Origin: Streptosporangiaceae bacterium
GTDB taxonomy: Bacteria; Actinomycetota; Actinomycetes; Streptosporangiales; Streptosporangiaceae
Direction of reading: 5' to 3'
Assembly (NCBI GenBank): GCA_030043395.1
Contig: JASHXW010000434.1
Span: 1-7,865 of the forward strand
Length of the DNA: 7,865 bases
The translations under genes and the position numbers were made by a program. A model generated the notes under the pieces. It made no database searches. It was given only the letters and a program-made list of their open reading frames with translations, and was not told the DNA's origin. Positions 1 through 5,474 of the stretch are shown piece after piece. Position 1 is the first letter of the stretch; each line of letters begins with the position of its first letter.

Positions 1-18
1 TGGTACCCGTTTTCGCTG

Positions 19-33
19 GTAGAGAATTTCTAC
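19..33. repeat. short AT-rich inverted repeat
   Basis: GTAGA and TCTAC arms of 5 bp flank a GAATT centre. It lies in the non-coding stretch to the left of the DnaA-box cluster and could be a small protein-binding site. The arms are too short to exclude chance, and no function is assigned. Confidence 0.3.
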
Positions 34-66
34 ACGCACGCACGGCCGAGCACAAGAGGGTTCGCC

Positions 67-90
67 AACTAATTTCAAGATTCTTTAGCT
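67..90. other. AT-rich patch beside DnaA boxes (possible unwinding element)
   Basis: This 24-bp stretch is 18/24 A+T, in striking contrast with the GC-rich surroundings. It directly abuts the first DnaA-box-like 9-mer. In bacterial origins an AT-rich duplex-unwinding element typically sits next to DnaA boxes, so the arrangement fits that plan. The composition is seen directly; the unwinding role is inferred. Confidence 0.35.
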
Positions 91-172
91 GTCCACAGAT
101 AGTCCACAGCTCATCCACCACGGCGGCCCCGTTATCCACAGAATGACGCTCGCTTCGCCGCTGTCATCCACA
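89..172 (+). promoter_or_regulatory. cluster of five phased DnaA-box-like sites
   Basis: Five 9-mers occur on the same strand. They are CTGTCCACA (89-97), TAGTCCACA (100-108), TCATCCACC (111-119), TTATCCACA (132-140) and TCATCCACA (164-172). The fourth is a perfect match to the classical DnaA box. The first and second differ at one base from the actinobacterial form TTGTCCACA, the fifth at one base from TTATCCACA, and the third at two. Start-to-start distances are 11, 11, 21 and 32 bp, close to 1, 1, 2 and 3 turns of B-DNA, so all would face the same side of the helix. Such arrays bind DnaA at replication origins, at titration loci or at DnaA-regulated genes. No dnaA, dnaN or par gene is visible in the window, so which of these applies is open. 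Confidence 0.7.
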
Positions 173-195
173 AGGCCGCTCGTCAGCCTGTGCAT

Positions 196-233
196 ACTGG
201 CAGCCGATCCGCCGCCTCGTGACGGCTGCCAGT
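196..233 (-). terminator. hairpin terminator of the diiron protein gene
   Basis: A perfect 11-bp inverted repeat (ACTGGCAGCCG at 196-206, CGGCTGCCAGT at 223-233) encloses a 16-nt loop. It begins at the base next to the stop codon of the minus-strand gene that ends at 234. No U-tract follows on the minus strand, which is common for GC-rich actinobacterial terminators. It also separates the gene from the DnaA-box cluster. The hairpin is certain at sequence level; the terminator role is inferred from position. Confidence 0.65.
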
Positions 234-1277
234 CTAGAAGACCGGGATGATGTCCTCGGCGTTGATGTCGTCGGACACGTCCACGCCCTCGATGTCCAGC
301 TCGGGCATCGCGGGGAAGTCGATCCCCCAGCGCTGGACGATGACGCGGATCTTGGCGATCGCGCTCCGCCAGTTGTCCGCTTGCTCGTCGTACGACAGCA
401 CCCCGAGGCCCGCGTCCCTGGCATGGTCCATCAGGACGCGATGGTTGTTCAGGAAGTAAGGCGGAAGGTCCCAGAACCCTTCTGGCGGTTCCCAGAGGAT
501 CATCGACAGGAAGACGAATCCCGCCCGCAGCTGCCTGGTGATTGTCGCCCTGACCTCATCGGTCAGGCCGGGCCACTCGTTCTCCAGGATCGTCATGCAG
601 ATCTGCAGGTGCCGGGACTCGTCCCTGCCGATCTTGTGGAACATCTCGGAGAAGACCGGGTGCTTGGTGCCGGAGGCCATTCCGCGAAACAGCGTCGACG
701 CGGCCATCTCGCCCATCATGAAGCTGGTGAACAGCACCGGCAGCGAGTAACGCCCGACGGCGTTGCTGTAGCCCTTCCAGTACCGGCCGCCGTTGTGGTA
801 CAGCCACCCGATGTTGTTGTGCGCGGCACGCTCGAGGTCGGTGCTCGGTGTCCAGTTCAGCGGCCCTCCGGGCCACAGGCAGGCGATCGAGCGCTGGCAG
901 CACTCCTCGTGGTTCATCTCGTCCCTGGTGATCGAGAAGAAGCACTTGCGAACCGGGTCTTCCTCGTGCTGCTCGAAGGCCCTGATCGTTGCCCGAGCGA
1001 ACACGGCAGGGCCTGATGCGTCGAAGTTCGCCAGCACCGAGAACCAGTACATGATCCCCAGCCGCTGCTCGGTGCTGAAGTCCTCGGGCCGCAGTCCGGC
1101 CCACGGCAGGTCAGCCGGGTTCCAGGCCATCAGCTTGGACTTCTGGTAGATAGCGGCGAGTTTCTCGGTCTCGACCCGCCACTCCATCGGGTAGATGTTC
1201 GGCTGCGGCACCTCCGGAGCGGGCCAGAACCCGCCATCGGGGACCAGAAGCTCTCGTTCCACCTTCGGTTCCGCCAT
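234..1277 (-). CDS. ferritin-like diiron protein (R2/oxygenase-like)
   Basis: This 347-residue protein carries the four-helix diiron signature of the ferritin-like/RNR-R2 superfamily. The motifs are DEMNH (E120, H123), a lone helix glutamate in MMGEM (E190) and DESRH (E220, H223). The first ligand is probably D86 in the segment NFDASG; related proteins often have Glu there, whereas class Ia R2 uses Asp. The WNPADLPW segment (52-59) resembles the pre-helix motif of bacterial ferritin-like oxygenases. No signal peptide or membrane segment is seen, so it is presumably cytosolic. The likely chemistry is O2-dependent oxidation or oxygenation; the substrate is unknown, and a true ribonucleotide reductase role is unlikely because no nrdA-like partner is nearby. 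The start is well supported: AAGGAGT (1284-1290 on the complement) sits 7 nt upstream of ATG. It is monocistronic, divergent from the SnoaL-like gene, and followed at once by a hairpin. Confidence 0.85.
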   Translation of the reverse strand: MAEPKVERELLVPDGGFWPAPEVPQPNIYPMEWRVETEKLAAIYQKSKLMAWNPADLPWAGLRPEDFSTEQRLGIMYWFSVLANFDASGPAVFARATIRAFEQHEEDPVRKCFFSITRDEMNHEECCQRSIACLWPGGPLNWTPSTDLERAAHNNIGWLYHNGGRYWKGYSNAVGRYSLPVLFTSFMMGEMAASTLFRGMASGTKHPVFSEMFHKIGRDESRHLQICMTILENEWPGLTDEVRATITRQLRAGFVFLSMILWEPPEGFWDLPPYFLNNHRVLMDHARDAGLGVLSYDEQADNWRSAIAKIRVIVQRWGIDFPAMPELDIEGVDVSDDINAEDIIPVF

Positions 1278-1283
1278 GGCAGT

Positions 1284-1290
1284 ACTCCTT
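1284..1290 (-). promoter_or_regulatory. ribosome binding site of the diiron protein gene
   Basis: AAGGAGT on the minus strand, with the AAGGAG core 7 nt from the ATG at 1277, is a near-ideal Shine-Dalgarno sequence and fixes the start of the 347-residue frame. Confidence 0.75.
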
Positions 1291-1370
1291 CGGCCGTTGC
1301 GCTGACCGTGCCCATCTGCAGGTCTACCCGCTTAGCGCCGTGCACGCGAGAACAACGACGCTATGACAGT

Positions 1371-1399
1371 TTAAGCACGCGGTTGCGGATTCTTGTAAC
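1371..1399 (+). promoter_or_regulatory. weak candidate promoter for the SnoaL-like gene
   Basis: TTAAGC (1371-1376) and TGTAAC (1394-1399) are separated by 17 bp in the 191-bp divergent intergenic region. They match the sigma70-type consensus at 3/6 and 4/6 positions. The match is weak, and nothing better was found in this interval. The promoter of the divergent diiron gene must also lie here, but I cannot place it. Confidence 0.25.
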
Positions 1400-1455
1400 A
1401 GCTTGCGGCCGTCGACGGACGCGGACTGTCAGTGCCCTGTGCAAGTCTGCGTCGC

Positions 1456-1466
1456 AGGAGGTGATC
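1456..1466 (+). promoter_or_regulatory. unusually complete Shine-Dalgarno sequence
   Basis: AGGAGGTGATC matches the sequence complementary to the 16S rRNA 3' end over 11 consecutive bases. The AGGAGG core ends 7 nt before ATG 1469. It selects 1469 over an in-frame ATG 66 nt upstream, which has no such site. Confidence 0.85.
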
Positions 1467-1468
1467 GC

Positions 1469-1846
1469 ATGGAGCCAGCGAGCGTTGTCGCAGAGCTGTG
1501 GGGCCGCTTCCAGGCCAGGGACTGGCAGGGCGCAGGAGAACTTATGGCCCAGGACGCGGTGATCGAGTGGCCAGCCAGCGGCGAGCGGATGGTCGGCCGG
1601 GCGAATTTCATCGCAGTCAATCGGGAGTACCCGGAGGGCTGGTCGATTCGCGTGCTCAGGATCGTCGCTGAGGGCGGTCAGGTCGTTTCCGAGGTCGAGG
1701 TGCCGCACGCGGAGCTCGGCGTGTTCCGGGCTGCATCCTTCTGGACAGTCACCGATGGCCAGATCACGAGCGGAACCGAGTACTGGACCACCGTGGGCGC
1801 CGACGAGAGCCCGCAGTGGCGGGCACAGTACGTGCAGCGAATCTAG
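1469..1846 (+). CDS. SnoaL-like / NTF2-fold protein
   Basis: This small 125-residue protein has the length and pattern of the SnoaL-like (nuclear transport factor 2 fold) family. An N-terminal helix (VVAELWGRFQARDW, 6-19) leads to the AGELMAQDAVIEWP segment, then GERMVGRANFIAVN. Alternating beta strands follow (IRVLRIVAEGGQVVSEVEV; FRAASFWTVTDGQITSGTEYW). The W-T-V-x-D-G-x-I pattern near residues 92-99 is typical of the family's late strand pair. Members form cone-shaped alpha+beta barrels that are cyclases, isomerases, hydrolases or simple ligand binders, so the reaction cannot be assigned. The start is set by an 11-nt Shine-Dalgarno match. The gene is divergent from the diiron gene, and its 3' end faces the propeller gene across 75 bp with no clear terminator. 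Confidence 0.8.
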   Translation: MEPASVVAELWGRFQARDWQGAGELMAQDAVIEWPASGERMVGRANFIAVNREYPEGWSIRVLRIVAEGGQVVSEVEVPHAELGVFRAASFWTVTDGQITSGTEYWTTVGADESPQWRAQYVQRI

Positions 1847-1921
1847 GCGCTTGCCCGATGAGCCCGTAGCATGGTCAGCCCGCAGCATGGCGTCACGACG
1901 CGGACTGGCGCTGGCCGGTGC

Positions 1922-3520
1922 CTAGGGGACCGCGTGCAGGAAGTCGACGCCGCCAAAGTTCGCTGCGGAGGACCCTGACTCCACTGCCACGTACACGTCG
2001 GCTCCGTCCCCCGCCGTGGTGACCTGGTACGCGCCCGAGATCGCCGGGGCGGTCTGGCACGTGCCGGGGCCGGCTGCGCTCGACCCGTCATAGGTCACGC
2101 AGCCGAGCGTTCCCGGGAGCGGGCTGAAGTTTCCGTTGACCCTGTCCACCCTGAAGATCGCCAGCGCCGACGGTTCGGAGGAGCCAAGGCCGGACTCGGC
2201 GTAGTACAGCGTCCGGCCGTCCGGTGACAGAGTGCCCGCGTAGCCGCCTGCGAGAGCAGCATCGGTCCGGCAGCGCCAGTCGGAATCCCCGGTCTCACCG
2301 TCGGCGCTGATGCACGCCTGTCGGCCGTTCCGCTGCGACAGCAGCCCGGTCCTGCGGTTCCGGTTGAGCACGGCGATCGGTGAGGGCGCCGCATAGCCGT
2401 TGGTGTAAATGAAGGCGCCGTTCCTCGACAGGACAGCCCGCTCGACGTCGAACAGGCCGCGCCCGTCGACGCAGCTGAAAGGCCCCAGCGGACTCTCCCC
2501 GTCGTCGCTAACGCACCCTCCAGTGCCCCTCAGAGGCACCAGGCCGCCCTTGGCATCCCGCTTGAACGCCTGGACAAGATCGTTATCCCGATCAGGGATA
2601 TAGACGAATTTGTTGCCCGCGGTGACGATATCCCAGGGCGAGCCGATATTAGGCATGGCCCGGCACACCACTGTGCTGCCGCTCTGATCGGTTGTGCCGT
2701 TGTCCGTGATGCAGCCCTGCTTGCCGGCGAGCTGGTGCAGCGCGCCGGTCTTGGTGTTGCGCCGGAAGATCGCGATCCCGCTGTGGGGCTGGCTGGCGTA
2801 ATCGGATGCGTACAGGTACTTCTGGTCCGGCGTGATGTGCACGTTGGAAACAAGATCGACCTCCCGGCCGACTTCGCACGTGCCCGGCCCCTCGTTGCTC
2901 GAGCCGTTGGCCGAGATGCACCCGAGCGTGCCGGGAAGCTGTCGCAGCTTCCCGGTCTTGAGGTTCCGGCTGAAGATCGCGATGCCGCCGACGTCAACTC
3001 CGGACACTTCGTTCTGCGATGCCACGTACAAGAAGCGTCCGTCGGCGGAGATCGCGATCGAGGTCGCGTCCCCCGTGCCCAGGTCGCGGGCCTTGGTGCA
3101 CTGGTTCAGGCCATCCTGGCTCGCGCCTCCGTCGGAGAAGCATCCAGCCTTGCCGACTAGCTGAGAGAGCACACCGGTCTTCGTGTCGCGGCTGAAGACC
3201 GCGAGCACCGGACGAGACTCGGCAGCTACCGACGAGAGCTGGCCGTAGCCCACAACGTAGGCGAAGCGGCCATCGGGGCTGACCGCGACAGTGGTGGCCC
3301 CGCCGCCGCCGCGAATAGCCCGGCACGTTCCGGCACCTGCGGTGCTTTCGCCGGTACTGGTATAGCAACCATTCAGGCCGCGTACTTGAGTGACGGATCC
3401 GGGCACCGGCACGGACGCGGGGAGGGCGGCGGCGAGAGCCGGGCCCGCCGTCCCGATCAGCGCCGTCATCGCAGTCAGCGCGGCACAGATTGTCACGGGT
3501 GATACGCGATGCGAGGGCAT
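1922..3520 (-). CDS. secreted seven-bladed beta-propeller protein with Cys-pair loops
   Basis: This 532-residue protein begins with a Sec-type signal peptide: R5, a hydrophobic stretch at about 10-27, and probable cleavage after ALA near residue 30. The rest is built from seven repeats of about 66-75 residues. Each has a beta-propeller strand pattern (SPDGRFAYVV, SADGRFLYVAS, TPDQKYLYASD, SPDGRTLYYAE), then an IAIFSRNxKTGxLxQLxG segment, then a loop closed by two cysteines. The pairs are 52/66, 127/141, 201/215, 270/286, 336/350, 403/417 and 474/488. The C-terminal GGVDFLHAVP probably pairs with the N-terminal strand to close the ring. The repeats resemble lactonase/YncE-type propellers known in actinobacteria, but no enzymatic residues can be pointed to. 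The extracellular Cys pairs probably form one disulfide per blade. The function is unknown; binding or surface roles are plausible. It looks to be transcribed from its own promoter immediately upstream, without a Shine-Dalgarno site. Confidence 0.85.
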   Translation of the reverse strand: MPSHRVSPVTICAALTAMTALIGTAGPALAAALPASVPVPGSVTQVRGLNGCYTSTGESTAGAGTCRAIRGGGGATTVAVSPDGRFAYVVGYGQLSSVAAESRPVLAVFSRDTKTGVLSQLVGKAGCFSDGGASQDGLNQCTKARDLGTGDATSIAISADGRFLYVASQNEVSGVDVGGIAIFSRNLKTGKLRQLPGTLGCISANGSSNEGPGTCEVGREVDLVSNVHITPDQKYLYASDYASQPHSGIAIFRRNTKTGALHQLAGKQGCITDNGTTDQSGSTVVCRAMPNIGSPWDIVTAGNKFVYIPDRDNDLVQAFKRDAKGGLVPLRGTGGCVSDDGESPLGPFSCVDGRGLFDVERAVLSRNGAFIYTNGYAAPSPIAVLNRNRRTGLLSQRNGRQACISADGETGDSDWRCRTDAALAGGYAGTLSPDGRTLYYAESGLGSSEPSALAIFRVDRVNGNFSPLPGTLGCVTYDGSSAAGPGTCQTAPAISGAYQVTTAGDGADVYVAVESGSSAANFGGVDFLHAVP

Positions 3521-3526
3521 GCGGCG

Positions 3527-3554
3527 ATTATGTCATTGACAACTGGCGCGCTAA
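3527..3554 (-). promoter_or_regulatory. extended -10 promoter giving a leaderless propeller mRNA
   Basis: On the minus strand TGACATAAT (3535-3527) is an extended -10 element: TGn followed by CATAAT, 5/6 to consensus. It ends only 6 nt before the ATG at 3520. A weak -35, TTAGCG (3554-3549), lies 16 bp further up. Transcription would start at or next to the start codon, and there is no Shine-Dalgarno sequence, so the mRNA is probably leaderless. A 7-bp inverted repeat (GCGATTA 3524-3530, TAATCGC 3563-3569) has one arm over the -10 element and may be an operator, though this is less certain. Confidence 0.5.
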
Positions 3555-3583
3555 ATGGCTTCTAATCGCTAACCGCGCGATTC

Positions 3584-4726
3584 CTAGACGCCAAGTCCGC
3601 GGCCGATGATCTCCTTCATGATCTCGGTGGTTCCGCCGAAGATCGTCTGAACCCGGCCGTCGGCGAATGCCCTGGCGACCGGGAACTCACGCATGTAGCC
3701 GTAACCGCCGTGCAACTGCAGGCACCGGTCGACCACCCGGTTGCACAGCTCGGTGTCCCACCACTTGACCATCGAGGCGTCCTCGTTGGAGAGCCGGCCA
3801 GCGTTGTGCTCAAGCACGGCCTTGTCGGTGAATGCCCGCGCCACCGCCAGCTCGGTGGCCATTTCGGCCAGGACGAACCTGCTGTGCTGGAACGAGCCGA
3901 TCGGCCGGCCGAACGCCTGTCGTTCCTTGCAGTACTCGAGCGTCTGCTCGAAGACGGCCTCGGCTCCGGCGAGCGCGGTCGCGCCGATGGCTACCCGCTC
4001 CCTGGGCAGGTTCTGCATCAGGGCGATAAACCCGCCGCCCTCCTCCCCAAGCAGGTTCTCGGCGGGGACCCGCACGTCGCTGAAGAACAGCTCCGAGGTG
4101 TCCTGCGCGTGCATTCCGACCTTGTCCAGGTTGCGGCCGCGCTCGAACCCGGGCATCCCCCGCTCGGCCACGAGCAAGCTGATTCCCCGATGACCGGCCT
4201 GCGGATTCGTCCTGGCCACGACAATCACCAGATCGGCCAGCTGGCCATTGGAGATGAACGTCTTGGCCCCGTTCAGAATGTAGGAACTTCCGTCTTTCAC
4301 GGCACTGGTGCGGATGCCCTGCAAGTCGCTGCCCGCGCCCGGCTCGCTCATCGCGATCGCGGTGATCAGCTCCCCGCTGCAATAGCCAGGCATCCATCGT
4401 TCAGCCTGCTCGGACGTCATGAGGCGGCGGAAGTACTGACCGTTGATGTCGTTGTGCACCGAGAAGCCGGGGCCGTTCGCGCCTGCCCTGGCCATTTCCT
4501 CGTTCAGCACGAGGTAATACCGGTAGTCGTCGCTGCCGCCACCGCCGTACTTCTCGTCAACGTCGATCCCGAGCAATCCCGCTTGGCCTGCGGCCAGCCA
4601 CACGTCCCGTGACACCACGCCATCCCGCTCCCACTGCTCGTGGTACGGGGTGACCTCCTTGGCGATGAACGCGCGGACCGTCTCCCGGAACGCCTCGTGG
4701 TCACTAGTGAAGATGTCCCGCTGCAT
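3584..4726 (-). CDS. acyl-CoA dehydrogenase, long-chain (ACADL) type
   Basis: This flavoprotein of about 380 residues oxidises acyl-CoA to trans-2-enoyl-CoA and passes electrons to ETF. The N-terminal helical domain (4-120) is followed by the FAD/substrate motif AMSEPGAGSD (125-134), the middle beta domain, and a C-terminal helical domain with LHGGYGYM (338-345) and FGGTTEIMKEI. The usual YEGT catalytic glutamate position reads G, as in mammalian LCAD (YGGTNEIMKE). In that group the base is the Glu of LPQER, present here as E243 in LPRER, so the enzyme should be active. Chain-length specificity is inferred only from this similarity. I chose ATG 4726 because AGGGG lies 7 nt upstream; the in-frame ATG at 4732 has that site only 1 nt away. 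The gene is divergent from the regulator-exporter pair across about 100 bp and may share its control. The propeller gene lies 63 bp downstream on the same strand. Confidence 0.93.
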   Translation of the reverse strand: MQRDIFTSDHEAFRETVRAFIAKEVTPYHEQWERDGVVSRDVWLAAGQAGLLGIDVDEKYGGGGSDDYRYYLVLNEEMARAGANGPGFSVHNDINGQYFRRLMTSEQAERWMPGYCSGELITAIAMSEPGAGSDLQGIRTSAVKDGSSYILNGAKTFISNGQLADLVIVVARTNPQAGHRGISLLVAERGMPGFERGRNLDKVGMHAQDTSELFFSDVRVPAENLLGEEGGGFIALMQNLPRERVAIGATALAGAEAVFEQTLEYCKERQAFGRPIGSFQHSRFVLAEMATELAVARAFTDKAVLEHNAGRLSNEDASMVKWWDTELCNRVVDRCLQLHGGYGYMREFPVARAFADGRVQTIFGGTTEIMKEIIGRGLGV

Positions 4727-4789
4727 GACCATGCCCCTGCCCGCCGACTACCCGTGACGCGAACGTAGCACGTCCGTGCCGCCTTCCTA

Positions 4790-4818
4790 TTGTGAAGTAC
4801 TCCTTTCGCAATTATAGT
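4790..4818 (+). promoter_or_regulatory. promoter of the regulator-exporter operon (leaderless)
   Basis: TTGTGA (4790-4795, 4/6) and TATAGT (4813-4818, 5/6) are separated by exactly 17 bp. The -10 ends 8 nt before ATG 4827 and no Shine-Dalgarno sequence precedes that codon. The transcript should therefore begin at or within a base or two of the ATG, which suggests leaderless translation, a common mode in actinobacteria. Confidence 0.65.
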
Positions 4819-4826
4819 TTCGAAAC
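4817..4826. promoter_or_regulatory. palindromic candidate operator GTTTCGAAAC
   Basis: This perfect 10-bp palindrome overlaps the last bases of the -10 element, covers the predicted transcription start and abuts the start codon. A half-site-like TTTCG also occurs at 4804-4808. A repressor bound here would block transcription, so autoregulation by the ArsR-like protein encoded immediately downstream is the natural reading. It could also influence the divergent acyl-CoA dehydrogenase gene. The palindrome is seen directly; the bound protein is inferred. Confidence 0.5.
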
Positions 4827-5474
4827 ATGTCCTTCACAGATGACGAGCGACCGCGGCCACACGGTCGCCGGCCAGTGCCAGGAAGCCCGGGGACGCCGGA
4901 GAACCCGGCCAAGATCACCGATCCGCGGGCGTTGCGGGCGCTGGCCCACCCGGCGCGCATCGCGATCTTGCAGCATCTGGCACTCGACGGGCCAGCGACC
5001 GCGACCGAGTGCGCCGAGATCGCCGGGCTGTCGCCGTCTGCATGCAGCTACCACCTGCGTGCCCTGGCACGCTACGGCTTCGTCGCTGAGGAGCGCTCGA
5101 CCGCGGCCGACCAGCGCCACCGCCCGTGGCGGGCGCTGATAGTGGCGATGTCGTTCGGGGAGGATCCTGACCTGCCGCCGGCCACGCGTGCAGCAAGCCG
5201 GCTCGCTGTGGAGGCCCTGGAAGCCCGGATCGACGAGATCCGCGCGGAGTACCGCGACCACGAGGCGGAGTACCCGCGAGAGTGGGGCGCGCTCGGCTCG
5301 AATCAGGACGTGCTGCACGTGACGGCCGCGGAACTCACTGAGGTCCGCCGCAGGATCGCGGACATCCTGGCTGAGTACCGGCGGCTGGATGCGAAGGATC
5401 AGCCACCGGAGTCCCGCCGGGTGCATGTGATGGCCGAGTTCCTGCCCTGGTTCAAGCCGGACAGCGCGTCATGA
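4827..5474 (+). CDS. ArsR-like winged helix-turn-helix transcriptional regulator
   Basis: This 215-residue DNA-binding protein has an unstructured, charged, Pro-rich N-terminus (1-30). An ArsR/HTH_20-type winged helix follows: ALAHPARIAILQHL (38-51), then the helix-turn-helix ATECAEIAGLSPSACSYHLRAL (59-80, recognition helix around SPSACSYHLRAL), then the wing to about residue 105 (GFVAEER...HRPWRAL). A helical, acidic C-terminal half (120-190) probably serves dimerisation or ligand sensing. It lacks the CxC metal-binding motif of ArsR/SmtB metal sensors, so a small organic ligand is more likely than a metal. Its stop overlaps the exporter start (ATGA), implying translational coupling and control of that exporter. 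The start rests on a leaderless promoter ending 8 nt upstream. It is probably a repressor of its own operon; the inducer is unknown. Confidence 0.88.
   Translation: MSFTDDERPRPHGRRPVPGSPGTPENPAKITDPRALRALAHPARIAILQHLALDGPATATECAEIAGLSPSACSYHLRALARYGFVAEERSTAADQRHRPWRALIVAMSFGEDPDLPPATRAASRLAVEALEARIDEIRAEYRDHEAEYPREWGALGSNQDVLHVTAAELTEVRRRIADILAEYRRLDAKDQPPESRRVHVMAEFLPWFKPDSAS

Noticed and set aside
219..1016. Long plus-strand open frame antisense to the diiron gene
   Set aside because: Low-complexity Arg/Val/Asp/Pro composition typical of a GC-rich shadow frame; the opposite strand encodes a clear diiron protein with an ideal Shine-Dalgarno site.
1281..1290. Ten-base identity AGTACTCCTT shared with 4796-4805
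   Set aside because: At the first site it is the complement of a Shine-Dalgarno sequence; at the second it lies in a promoter spacer. It is probably chance.
1847..1921. Possible bidirectional terminator between the SnoaL-like and propeller genes
   Set aside because: Only very short stems (4-5 bp) could be drawn, and no convincing hairpin or U-tract was found.
3710..4612. Plus-strand open frame of 300 codons inside the acyl-CoA dehydrogenase
   Set aside because: The minus strand encodes a full, motif-complete enzyme; the antisense product has no recognisable family pattern.
4827..5474. ArsR-like protein as a metal sensor
   Set aside because: No CxC motif in the recognition region; the two cysteines (C62, C73) are not arranged as a known metal site.
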